Of a stretch of DNA of 64,000 nt, positions 7,856 to 16,442 are shown in pieces (position 1 is the stretch's first letter; each line of letters starts with the position of its first letter). The translations under genes and the position numbers were made by a program. Under the pieces are notes generated by a model. That model saw only the letters and a program-made list of their open reading frames with translations, made no database searches and was not told the origin of the DNA. Origin of the DNA: Clostridia bacterium (lineage in GTDB: Bacteria; Bacillota; Clostridia; Christensenellales; Aristaeellaceae); the NCBI GenBank assembly GCA_017527065.1, contig JAFXQO010000062.1:124001-188000 (forward strand). The letters are read 5' to 3'.

Positions 7856-7862
7856 CGCAGAA

Positions 7863-7917
7863 ACCCCGCGCCGGGGCGCTTTATTTCGCGCAGGCGCGGG
7901 GTGTTTGTCTTGTCTTT
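7863..7917 (+). terminator. Terminator after the UroD-like gene
   Basis: A 10-bp stem ACCCCGCGCC (7863-7872) with GGCGCGGGGT (7893-7902) is followed by GTTTGTCTTGTCTTT. It separates convergent genes and may serve both. Confidence 0.82.
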
Positions 7918-8713
7918 ACGGCTGCTTGCCGATGTAGGCCAGTATGCCGCCGTCCACATACAGGATATGGCCGTTGACGAAGTTGCTGGCGTCCGAGGCC
8001 AGGAACACCGCCGGGCCCTGCAGGTCGTCCGTGGTGCCCCAGCGGGCGGCGGGCGTCTTGGCGACGATGAACTGGTCGAAAGGATGGCGGCTGCCGTCCG
8101 GCTGGCGCTCCCTGAGGGGCGCGGTCTGGGGCGTGGCGATGTAGCCCGGCCCGATGCCGTTGCACTGGATGTTGTGCCCGCCGTACTCGGAGCAGATGTT
8201 GCGGGTGAGCATCTTCAGGCCGCCCTTGGCCGCAGCGTAGGCCGACACGGTCTCGCGGCCCAGCTCGCTCATCATGGAGCAGATGTTGATGATCTTGCCG
8301 TGGCCCTTTTCGATCATGGCGGGAATGACGGCCTTGGCGCAGATGAACGGCGCGTTCAGGTCCACGTCGATGACCTTGCGGAACTCGGCCGCGCTCATCT
8401 CGGTCATGGGGATGCGGCGGATGATGCCGGCGTTGTTGACCAGTATGTCGATCACGCCCACCTCGGCTTCGATCTTTTTCACCAGCGCCTGAACGGCCTC
8501 CTCGTCCGTCACGTCGCACACGTAGCCGTGGGCCCCGATGCCCTTTTCGGCGTAGGCCGTCAGGCCCTTGTCCACGAGCTCCTGGTTGATGTCGTTGAAC
8601 ACGATGGTCGCGCCCGCGGCGGAGAACGCCTCCGCGATGGCGAAGCCGATGCCGTAGCTCGCGCCGGTGATCCAGGCGATTTTGCCTTCCAGGCTGAATG
8701 CTTTCATGTCCAT
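7916..8713 (-). CDS. kduD: SDR oxidoreductase, 2-deoxy-D-gluconate/gluconate dehydrogenase-like (KduD)
   Basis: This NAD(P)-dependent short-chain dehydrogenase probably reduces 2,5-diketo-3-deoxygluconate to KDG in unsaturated uronate breakdown. The product is 265 aa. The Rossmann glycine motif TGASYGIG is near residue 17, NNAG near 96, and the catalytic tyrosine is in SAYAAAKGG near 158-166. Closely related SDRs (gluconate 5-dehydrogenase) cannot be excluded by sequence alone, but the gene sits 15 bp after kduI, which favours KduD. ATG 8713 has AGGAGG 10 bp upstream. It is the last gene of the four-gene operon. Confidence 0.85.
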   Translation of the reverse strand: MDMKAFSLEGKIAWITGASYGIGFAIAEAFSAAGATIVFNDINQELVDKGLTAYAEKGIGAHGYVCDVTDEEAVQALVKKIEAEVGVIDILVNNAGIIRRIPMTEMSAAEFRKVIDVDLNAPFICAKAVIPAMIEKGHGKIINICSMMSELGRETVSAYAAAKGGLKMLTRNICSEYGGHNIQCNGIGPGYIATPQTAPLRERQPDGSRHPFDQFIVAKTPAARWGTTDDLQGPAVFLASDASNFVNGHILYVDGGILAYIGKQP

Positions 8714-8728
8714 TTGGCTCTTTCCTCC

Positions 8729-9571
8729 TCAGCGCAGTTCGGTGGTGGGAATGGTGTCCATATCGTCAAAGGCCTGGTTCTCGCCGCCCATGGCCCAGAT
8801 GAAGGTGTAGTTGCTGGTGCCCGCGCCGGCGTGGATGCTCCAGGACGGGGAAATCACGGCCTGCTCGTTCTGCATCACGATGTGGCGGGTCTCCTGGCCC
8901 TCGCCCATCATGTGGAACACCACGTTGTCCTCCGGCACCTCGAAGTAGAAGTAGACCTCCATGCGGCGCTCGTGGGTGTGGGCGGGCATGGTGTTCCAAA
9001 CGGAGCCGGGCTCCAGTACGGTCATGCCCATGGAGAGCTGGCAGGTTTTGAGCACGGAGGGATGGATGAACTGGTTGATCACGCGCTTGTTGCTGGTCTC
9101 CAGCGCGCCCAGCGGCTTCTTGGCGGCGTCCGCGATCTTGATGAGCCGGTTTTCATAGCTGCAGTGCGCGGGAGCTGACACGATGTAGAACTTGGCGGGC
9201 TTCGCCGCGTCGGCGCTCTCGAAGAACACGGCCTTCGCGCCCTTGGTGACGTACAGGCAGTCCTTGTAGCCCAGCTCGTACACCGTGTCGTCCACGGTCA
9301 CTTTGCCCGCGCCGCCCACGTTGAACAGGCCGCACTCCCGGCGCTCGAGGAAGTATTCCGTGCCGAAGTTCTTCCACACGTCGATGCCCTTGTCGATGGA
9401 GACCTTTTCCTTCACCGGCATCACGCCCAGCGTGACCATGCGGTCCACATGGCTGTATACGGCGACGACCTCATCCGCCGCGAACAGCTTCTCGATGAGG
9501 AACTCACGGCGCGTTTCCTCGGTGGTGTAGCGCTTGAAATCGCGCTGGTTGCAGGAATAGCGAATGTCCAT
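8729..9571 (-). CDS. kduI: 5-keto-4-deoxyuronate isomerase KduI
   Basis: KduI isomerises 5-keto-4-deoxyuronate (from pectin or glycosaminoglycan delta-4,5-uronates) to 2,5-diketo-3-deoxygluconate. The 280-aa cupin-fold product has the family start IRYSCNQRDFKRYTTEETR, the EYFLERRECGLFNVGG region, and the metal-site segments MPAHTHERRMEVYFYFEVPE and HMMGEGQETRH. The start ATG 9571 sits 10 bp after GGAGG; a TTG three codons upstream lies too close to the ribosome site. The order kduI then kduD matches uronate operons. Confidence 0.95.
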   Translation of the reverse strand: MDIRYSCNQRDFKRYTTEETRREFLIEKLFAADEVVAVYSHVDRMVTLGVMPVKEKVSIDKGIDVWKNFGTEYFLERRECGLFNVGGAGKVTVDDTVYELGYKDCLYVTKGAKAVFFESADAAKPAKFYIVSAPAHCSYENRLIKIADAAKKPLGALETSNKRVINQFIHPSVLKTCQLSMGMTVLEPGSVWNTMPAHTHERRMEVYFYFEVPEDNVVFHMMGEGQETRHIVMQNEQAVISPSWSIHAGAGTSNYTFIWAMGGENQAFDDMDTIPTTELR

Positions 9572-9604
9572 GTCAATCAATCCTCCCTGTCAAATAGATC
9601 ATTA

Positions 9605-10435
9605 TCAGGCGAACTTTTCCAGGTATTTCCGGGCGGCCTCGGCGTTGTCCGGTCGGGTGTCCTCCAGGGTCATGGGCAGATTCCGCGCCTTCGCGAAGGC
9701 AATAAGTTTCTCGTATTTCATCACGCCCGTGCCGCACGCGCCGGAGCGCACGGCGCCGTCCGGGGCGAGGGTGTAGTCCTTCATGTGCAGCACGCGCACC
9801 CGGTCGCCCAGGCGGCGGATGGCCTCGTCGATCACGGCTTCGGCCCGGGGGGCGTTCTCCGGGGAGAGCAGGTTCACGCTGTCCAGGATGATCTGCGCGC
9901 GGTCGCTGCGCAGCTCGTCCAAGAGGCGCTCGGCGCGCTCGGGCGTGGACACGATGTGCCGCCAGACCGGCTCGACGGCCAGCACGGCGTCCTCCTCCTC
10001 GGCCCAGCGCACGACGGGCCGCACGCTCTCCACGAACAGCCGGAACGCCTCCTCGCTGTCCTGCTGGGGCGCGTCGAAGCGGGCGTTGGGGGCGGCGGGC
10101 GTCTCCGTGCCCACCACGCCCGCGCCGATCATCCGGCAGAAGCGCAGGTGCGCGCGGTAGATCTGCTGCGTCCTCGCGCGGGTCTCCTCGTCCGGGTCGG
10201 CCAGGCTGAGGTAACACCCCAGCACGGCGCACCCCATGCCCTGCGCCGCGAAATCGCCTTTCACGGTTTCGGCCAGCGCCTCGTCCAGAAGGCGCGGCGC
10301 GTCGTTCATGGCAAAGCCGGAAAGCGCCTTGCTCAGCGCCAGGTGCGCGCAGGAAAAGCCCTGCGCCTTCGCGTAGCCCAGCCGCTCAAACAGCGTGCCG
10401 GGCAGGGTATCGTGCAGGCGGATGCCGATGTTCAT
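9605..10435 (-). CDS. Sugar phosphate isomerase/epimerase family TIM barrel
   Basis: This 276-aa protein belongs to the xylose-isomerase-like TIM-barrel family (epimerases, IolE/hydroxypyruvate isomerase relatives). The expected metal ligands are visible in order: Glu in LAVEPVWRH, Asp in IILDSVNLL, His in VLHMKDYT and Glu in MTLEDTRPD. No signal peptide is present, so it is cytoplasmic. It lies between the deacetylase gene (14 bp) and kduI (33 bp), pointing to a step in the same uronic-acid or modified-sugar pathway. The exact substrate cannot be read from sequence. Confidence 0.8.
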   Translation of the reverse strand: MNIGIRLHDTLPGTLFERLGYAKAQGFSCAHLALSKALSGFAMNDAPRLLDEALAETVKGDFAAQGMGCAVLGCYLSLADPDEETRARTQQIYRAHLRFCRMIGAGVVGTETPAAPNARFDAPQQDSEEAFRLFVESVRPVVRWAEEEDAVLAVEPVWRHIVSTPERAERLLDELRSDRAQIILDSVNLLSPENAPRAEAVIDEAIRRLGDRVRVLHMKDYTLAPDGAVRSGACGTGVMKYEKLIAFAKARNLPMTLEDTRPDNAEAARKYLEKFA

Positions 10436-10449
10436 TGCAATCGTCCTTT

Positions 10450-11250
10450 CTAAAGCCGAAGGGTCTGCCCGGCGGGAACGCGGACGGGTTCCCCGTCGTT
10501 CACGGAGATATACAGGTCCCGCGCGTTGGGGTTCATTACGAAGCTGTTGTCCGCGGCGAAGCGCAGGCGGCGGCTGTCGTCCATGTAGTCCATGAAGTCG
10601 ATGTTCGTGCAGTACCAGATATCCTCCTGCCCGCCCATCATGCGGCAGAAGTCCTCCATCAGGCTCCAGTTGTCCTGGTCGTCGAATTCATAGCTGTGGC
10701 CCCACACGTACATGAGGTAGAGATACTGCTTCTTGTGGAGCGCCAGGAACGCCTCGCCCAGCTCCATGAGGCGGTGGTTGTGGTGGCAGGTGGCCTGCCA
10801 GCGGTAGGGATCCTCCGGCAGCGCGAAGCTGTCGGACGATCCGACCACCCGCGAATAGCGGATGCCGCAGGCGGGCAGCAGCGCCTCGATCTCCGGGCTC
10901 AGCGAGCCGTTCGGATAGCTCAGCCCGCGCACGGGATAGCCCGCCAGGGCCTCCAGCGCCCTGCGGTCGTCCAGCACCTCCTGCGCCACTTCGGGCAGCG
11001 GGCAGCGCGCGATGGTGGGATGCGTGACGGTGTGGCAGGCGATCTCATGCCCCTCGTAGAGCGGCCTGACTTCCTCGGGCCTGATGCGCCGCGAATCGCC
11101 GAACAGGCCGCTGTTCAGGTGGAACGTGCCCTTGATCCCATACTGATTGAACAGCGCCACCAGCCGCCGGTCGGACACGCGCCCGTCGTCGTAGCTCATG
11201 GTGAGCGCCTTGTGCTTCCCGCCGGGGAAGCAGATATACACCTTGTTCAT
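10450..11250 (-). CDS. Polysaccharide deacetylase (NodB homology domain)
   Basis: This is a 266-aa carbohydrate esterase 4-type protein. MSYDDG at about residues 18-23 is the metal/catalytic Asp motif (TFDDG in relatives), and HTVTHP at about 73-78 supplies the two metal histidines. No signal peptide or membrane anchor is seen, unlike peptidoglycan deacetylases. It probably deacetylates an imported oligosaccharide. First gene of the operon to kduD; ATG 11250. Confidence 0.82.
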   Translation of the reverse strand: MNKVYICFPGGKHKALTMSYDDGRVSDRRLVALFNQYGIKGTFHLNSGLFGDSRRIRPEEVRPLYEGHEIACHTVTHPTIARCPLPEVAQEVLDDRRALEALAGYPVRGLSYPNGSLSPEIEALLPACGIRYSRVVGSSDSFALPEDPYRWQATCHHNHRLMELGEAFLALHKKQYLYLMYVWGHSYEFDDQDNWSLMEDFCRMMGGQEDIWYCTNIDFMDYMDDSRRLRFAADNSFVMNPNARDLYISVNDGEPVRVPAGQTLRL

Positions 11251-11307
11251 CTGACGTTACCTCGTTTTTCAGCGGAAGCCGTTCGTGCACATACTTTCCA
11301 TGCTGTC

Positions 11308-11337
11308 ATTATACAGTCTCCGGCCTTTGCCCGTCAA
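11308..11337 (-). promoter_or_regulatory. Promoter of the deacetylase-epimerase-kduI-kduD operon
   Basis: On the minus strand TTGACG (11332-11337), an 18-bp spacer and TATAAT (11308-11313) lie about 60 bp before the start at 11250. Confidence 0.82.
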
Positions 11338-11346
11338 TAGCAAACC

Positions 11347-11378
11347 GGGCCGCCGCAGGATTTCTCCTGCGGCGGCCC
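11347..11378 (-). terminator. Terminator after the glycerophosphodiesterase-like gene
   Basis: A perfect 14-bp stem GGGCCGCCGCAGGA with TCCTGCGGCGGCCC and a 4-base loop lies 12 bp after the stop at 11391. On the minus strand it is followed by GGTTTGCTATT, a modest T-run. Confidence 0.8.
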
Positions 11379-11390
11379 GCATGATGTTTC

Positions 11391-12266
11391 TCACACGCCC
11401 ATCCGTTCCTTCCTGTAATCCCGCACCAGCGCGGGCCAGTCGGTCTGGATGGCGTCAACGCCCTTGTCCATCAGCCGGCCCCAGCCCTGCGCCGGACCCC
11501 GCCAGATGGAGTTGTCGTCGTCCAGTTCGCCGAAGAGCGCGGTCTCCGCGTAGCGGCCTGACAGGGTCAGCGCGTTGACCCAGCAGAAGAGGCCCTTATC
11601 GTGCACGTAGCGGAAAGCCTCGTCCTGATACAGCTCGTCCTTTTCGGTCGCGGCGATCATCTCCACGCCCACGGTGTTGATGTTCTTATAGGAGAGCGCC
11701 TCTTCGATCTCCCTGTAGCTGCGGCAGATGGGCATGAACATGTACTTCACGGGGTGGTTCTCCAGCTGCTCGTAGATGGCCGTGGCGTCCGGCGGGGCCT
11801 TCAGGATGGCCTGCCTCAGCATGTGGGGATATTTGTCCAGCAGGGGCAGCACCAGATCCTTCGCGCGCCAGATGCGGTCGACATTGATGAGTTCCCCGTG
11901 GGTGAGGAAGTCGAACACCTCGCCCAGCCGCTGCGCCGGGTGGGCGCTGGGCTCCCCTAGGGCGTTCAGCGTGTCCAGCGAGGCCAGCCGTTCGCCGGTC
12001 AGCTTGAGGCCGCTGCGGGGCTGGCCGAACAGCCGCCACTCCACGCCGTCGTGCAGCGAGAACACCTCGCCGTCGCGCGTGGCGGTGGTATCGGTCTCGA
12101 CGATGTCCGCGCCCTGCATGAGCGCGGCCCGGTAGGCGATGGTCGTGTTCTGGATGACGTTGCCGTGCCAGCTGCCGCGATGGGCGCAGATGAGCACCTT
12201 TTTCTCGGCGAACTTCGCGTTGAGCAGCGCGTTGACGTCCTCATACCGGCTCTGTCCGAAGGGCAC
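11391..12266 (-). CDS. Glycerophosphodiester phosphodiesterase family protein
   Basis: This GDPD-fold enzyme of 291 aa probably hydrolyses a glycerophosphodiester or a similar phosphodiester. The catalytic His-Arg-Gly is in LICAHRGSWHG. VETDTTATRDGEVFSLHD carries the metal-binding Glu/Asp and the second catalytic His. The usual PENT motif reads IQNT. No signal peptide is present, so it acts in the cytoplasm. The GTG start at 12266 has GGAG 9 bp upstream and lies 6 bp after the permease stop. That places it as the last gene of the importer operon and hints that the importer brings in a phosphodiester-type solute. Confidence 0.83.
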   Translation of the reverse strand: MPFGQSRYEDVNALLNAKFAEKKVLICAHRGSWHGNVIQNTTIAYRAALMQGADIVETDTTATRDGEVFSLHDGVEWRLFGQPRSGLKLTGERLASLDTLNALGEPSAHPAQRLGEVFDFLTHGELINVDRIWRAKDLVLPLLDKYPHMLRQAILKAPPDATAIYEQLENHPVKYMFMPICRSYREIEEALSYKNINTVGVEMIAATEKDELYQDEAFRYVHDKGLFCWVNALTLSGRYAETALFGELDDDNSIWRGPAQGWGRLMDKGVDAIQTDWPALVRDYRKERMGV

Positions 12267-12272
12267 GGGCGA

Positions 12273-14021
12273 TCACTCCTTTATATTGTCCTTGCCCCCG
12301 CGGCCGTACACCAGGTACAGCACGATGGCGGAGATGATCATCATCAGCACGGCGTAAACGAAGGTGAGCGCCACGCCGTCCGAGCTGTTGCCCATTTCCT
12401 CGGTCAGCGATTTGATCTTCACGCCCAGCGTGGGATTGGCCGGATGATGCAGGAACGCGGACAGGTCGTAGTCGGTCAACAGGCCGTTGAAGTTCAGCGC
12501 GGCGATGGCCATGACGGTGGGCAAGAGCACCGGGAAGATGACGCGGCGGAAGGTGTAAAGCCCGCTCGCGCCCAGGTTCTTCGAGGCGTCCTCCAGCGCG
12601 TTGTCCAGCGAGAAGAACGCGGCCTTGGTCATGCGCATGGTAAACGGCAGCTTGATGATCACGTAGCCGATGAGCAGCAGCTGCAGCGTGGCGATCAGGG
12701 GCTTGTTGAACATGTACCACCTGGGCTGATTGAAGGCCAGCAGAAGGCTCAGGGCGATCATCGTGGAAGGCAGCAGCCAGGGGATCATCAGGCTGTACTC
12801 CAGCGCGGTGGCCGAGAGGGAATTGCGCCGCTTCTGGATGTAGCGGCAGGCCACGATCACCAGCGCGCCCACGATGACGGCGGCCAGCGCCGAATAGATG
12901 ATGGACACCAGGAACGGCTTGTAAGCCGTGGTCTTGGAGAGGAGCTCGCCGTAGTTTCTGAGGGAGAAGGTGGAGAAATCGAGCTTCCTCTGCTGGATGT
13001 GGGCCGAATCGGAGAAGGAGAACAGCACGATCAGCACCACCGGGACCACGTAGATCACGAACAGCGTCCAGGCGTAGATGTGCGCCAGCACGTTCGCCAC
13101 GGGGTTGTTGATCTTCTGCTTCACAATCTTGGTCTTCACCTTGGAGACGGACATGTAGTGCCCGCGCCGCTCGATGGCGGTCAGTATGGCCAGCAGGATC
13201 ATGGTCGCCAGGCCCAGGATGAGCGACAGCGTGGCCGACAGGCTCTTGGCGCTGGTGGTCGTCATGTCGGCGAACTGCTTGATCATGGGGTTGATCGTCT
13301 GGAAATCCTTACCGCCCACCAGCAGCGGCGCGCTCATGGCGCACAGGCCGGTGATGAAGGTGAGGATGGTCACGGCGAACAGGCTGGGCAGCAGCACCGG
13401 CAGCACCACGCGCCGCAGGATCGTCCACTGGCTGGCGCCCATGTTGCGGGCGGCCTCCACGGTCTGGAAGTCCACGGCGCGCATGGCGTTGCGCAGGAAG
13501 ATCATGTGGTTCGAGGTGCAGGAGAAGGTCATCACGAACAGCACGGCCCAGTAGCCGGTGAACCAGGTCTTGTTCATGTTCGGGAAGACGCTGGCCATCA
13601 GGTTGGTGAGCACGCCGTTGTCGCTGTAGATGAACTTGTAGCCGGACACCAGCGTGACGCCGCCGTAGATCAGCGTGGTCATGTAGCCCAGGCGAAGGAT
13701 CGCCGAGCCCTTGATGTCGAAATACTCGGTGATGAGCACCAGCGATATGCCCACGAAGCCCACCGTTAGGGAGAGCGTGGGCGCGAGGATGAAGGAGTTG
13801 GCCAGCGACTTCATCGCGCGGGGCGATTTGAACAGCTTCTGGAAGGAATCGAACGACGCTTTGCCGCCCTCGAAGAACACGGTTTTCAGGAGGTTCAGGA
13901 TGGGCAGCACCATGCACGCCATGATGAACCAGACAAACACGCACGCCAGCACGCCGAACAGGGCCATCTGTCCCGGCGTCATGCGCTTTAACCTGACATT
14001 AAGCGGAAGTCTTGCCTGCAT
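12273..14021 (-). CDS. ABC importer permease, two fused permease domains (ThiP/AfuB type)
   Basis: The 582-aa product has about 12 membrane helices in two halves. Each half carries an EAA loop, seen as EAARNMGASQWTILRRVVLP in the first and EDASKNLGASGLYTFRRVIF in the second. The fused layout is typical of ferric-iron, thiamine and 2-aminoethylphosphonate importers. It follows the ATPase gene by 13 bp. The start at 14021 has a GGAGG complement. Confidence 0.9.
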   Translation of the reverse strand: MQARLPLNVRLKRMTPGQMALFGVLACVFVWFIMACMVLPILNLLKTVFFEGGKASFDSFQKLFKSPRAMKSLANSFILAPTLSLTVGFVGISLVLITEYFDIKGSAILRLGYMTTLIYGGVTLVSGYKFIYSDNGVLTNLMASVFPNMNKTWFTGYWAVLFVMTFSCTSNHMIFLRNAMRAVDFQTVEAARNMGASQWTILRRVVLPVLLPSLFAVTILTFITGLCAMSAPLLVGGKDFQTINPMIKQFADMTTTSAKSLSATLSLILGLATMILLAILTAIERRGHYMSVSKVKTKIVKQKINNPVANVLAHIYAWTLFVIYVVPVVLIVLFSFSDSAHIQQRKLDFSTFSLRNYGELLSKTTAYKPFLVSIIYSALAAVIVGALVIVACRYIQKRRNSLSATALEYSLMIPWLLPSTMIALSLLLAFNQPRWYMFNKPLIATLQLLLIGYVIIKLPFTMRMTKAAFFSLDNALEDASKNLGASGLYTFRRVIFPVLLPTVMAIAALNFNGLLTDYDLSAFLHHPANPTLGVKIKSLTEEMGNSSDGVALTFVYAVLMMIISAIVLYLVYGRGGKDNIKE

Positions 14022-14034
14022 TGCGCGCGCCTCC

Positions 14035-15045
<1,011 letters not shown>

Positions 15046-15083
15046 CGCGCGATGCCTCCATCCGTTTTTGTGTCTTTCGCGGA

Positions 15084-15111
15084 AAGGGGGCAAGGTTTCC
15101 CTTGCCCCCTT
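15084..15111 (-). other. Stem-loop between binding-protein and ATPase genes
   Basis: A perfect 12-bp stem AAGGGGGCAAGG with CCTTGCCCCCTT and a 4-base loop lies between the binding-protein stop (15151) and the ATPase start. It has no long T-run, so it is more likely an mRNA-stabilising or partial attenuation hairpin than a full terminator. Confidence 0.65.
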
Positions 15112-15150
15112 GCTTCATTCCTTCGATTCGATCAGGCCTGCGCCGCAGGA

Positions 15151-16209
15151 TTACTGCATGTACTCGAGCATGATCTTCTCGCACCAGGCGTCGATGTTGG
15201 CCGCGACGAGCGCCCAGTCGATGTCCTGCGCGGGGATGGAGCACATCTCGATCTGGCTGGCGGGCGCCTTTTCGGCGGCCAGCTCGTTGGCGGGCATGGT
15301 CTTGAACTTCTCGGACCACTCGCCCTGGATCTGGGCGGAGCCGAACCACTCCACGAAGCGCTGCGCCTCGTCGAAGTTCTTGGTGGTCTTCACGATGGCG
15401 ACGCCCTCAACCGCGTAGGGGATGCCCACCTCGGGCACCGCGTAGCCGGTCTTCACGCCGTACTGCGCGTCGTACTGGTCCGCGCCGGAGGACCACATCT
15501 GGCCGATCAGCACGGGGGAATTCTCGTTGACCATCTGGGCGTACAGGTCCACGCCGTCCTCGACGGGGGTGCCGTGGGCGAAGAACTCGGCGATGGCGTT
15601 CCAGCCTTCTTCGGAGACGCCCAGCTCGCCGTCGGGATCGGCATAGCGGGTCAGAATGCCGGCCAGGACGTTGCGGGTGGTGCCGCCGGTCAGCTTGATC
15701 TGGGATTCATACTTGCCCCAGAACTCTTCCTTCTCCCACAGGTCGGGCCAATCCTTGGGCGCGTCTTCGGGCGCGAGCTGGTTCGTGTCATAAGCCAGCA
15801 GGATGGCCTGCTTGACGATGGCGTAGTAGTAGCCGTTGGGGTCGTTCAGGCCCTCGCTCACTTCGCTCGCCCAGGAGGGGGCGTCGATGGCGACCAGGAT
15901 GTCGCGGGCGATCAGGTCGTTCCAGATGATGGCGTTCAGGCCGAACACGACGTCGCAGGGGGTCGCTTCGCCTTCGTTGATCAGGCGCTGCTGGATTCCG
16001 CCGGCGCCATCCTCGACGATGGTCAGGTCATAGCCGTCCTGGGCGGCGCGCTCCTTGAGCCAGTCCGCGCGGCCGGAGGAGCCGGAGTTGGTGTAGATGG
16101 TCAGGGCGACACCGGTGCCCTTCACGTCGGCGCCGGTGGCGGCGTCGGCCAGGGCCGTCATGGACAGGACGAACACCAGGGCCAGCATCAAAGCAACGAT
16201 CTTTTTCAT
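15151..16209 (-). CDS. ABC importer substrate-binding protein (family 1/6-like)
   Basis: The 352-aa exported protein starts MKKIVALMLALVFVLSMTAL, a clear signal peptide with likely cleavage after an Ala-rich site near residue 22-24. No lipobox cysteine is present. The mature part (IYTNSGSSGRADWLKERAAQ, PCDVVFGLNA) resembles binding proteins of iron, aminoethylphosphonate and polyamine importers. It is the first gene of a binding protein-ATPase-permease-phosphodiesterase operon. The ligand is unknown. Confidence 0.87.
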   Translation of the reverse strand: MKKIVALMLALVFVLSMTALADAATGADVKGTGVALTIYTNSGSSGRADWLKERAAQDGYDLTIVEDGAGGIQQRLINEGEATPCDVVFGLNAIIWNDLIARDILVAIDAPSWASEVSEGLNDPNGYYYAIVKQAILLAYDTNQLAPEDAPKDWPDLWEKEEFWGKYESQIKLTGGTTRNVLAGILTRYADPDGELGVSEEGWNAIAEFFAHGTPVEDGVDLYAQMVNENSPVLIGQMWSSGADQYDAQYGVKTGYAVPEVGIPYAVEGVAIVKTTKNFDEAQRFVEWFGSAQIQGEWSEKFKTMPANELAAEKAPASQIEMCSIPAQDIDWALVAANIDAWCEKIMLEYMQ

Positions 16210-16260
16210 GGTTTTTTCTCCTTTCTCTTCATTCGCGCAAGGCGAATTTCAACAAACCCA

Positions 16261-16289
16261 ATAATACCATGTTACGCCCGCTTTGTCAA
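16261..16289 (-). promoter_or_regulatory. Promoter of the ABC importer/phosphodiesterase operon
   Basis: On the minus strand TTGACA (16284-16289), a 17-bp spacer and TATTAT (16261-16266) lie about 50 bp before the start at 16209. Confidence 0.85.
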
Positions 16290-16371
16290 TTCGTTATGTC
16301 AAGATTTCGCCACACTTGCGCTTTTTTATTACGCGTCGTTCGCGCTTTTTTCCTCACGCGCTCACCGGCGC

Positions 16372-16400
16372 TTGAATTGACGCCTGTTTCATGCTATACT
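16372..16400 (+). promoter_or_regulatory. Promoter of the GH112 gene
   Basis: TTGAAT (16372-16377), 17 bp and TATACT (16395-16400). The string GAATTGACGCC followed by exactly 10 bases and TATACT recurs at 29915-29941 before the Gfo/Idh genes. Confidence 0.75.
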
Positions 16401-16442
16401 CATGCCATGCCGTAAATACGATGACGGGAGGCGGGTTCTTCT

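Noticed and set aside
9572-9580. TTG start three codons upstream of kduI
   Set aside because: It would leave no space after GGAGG; ATG 9571 has normal spacing and matches the usual length.
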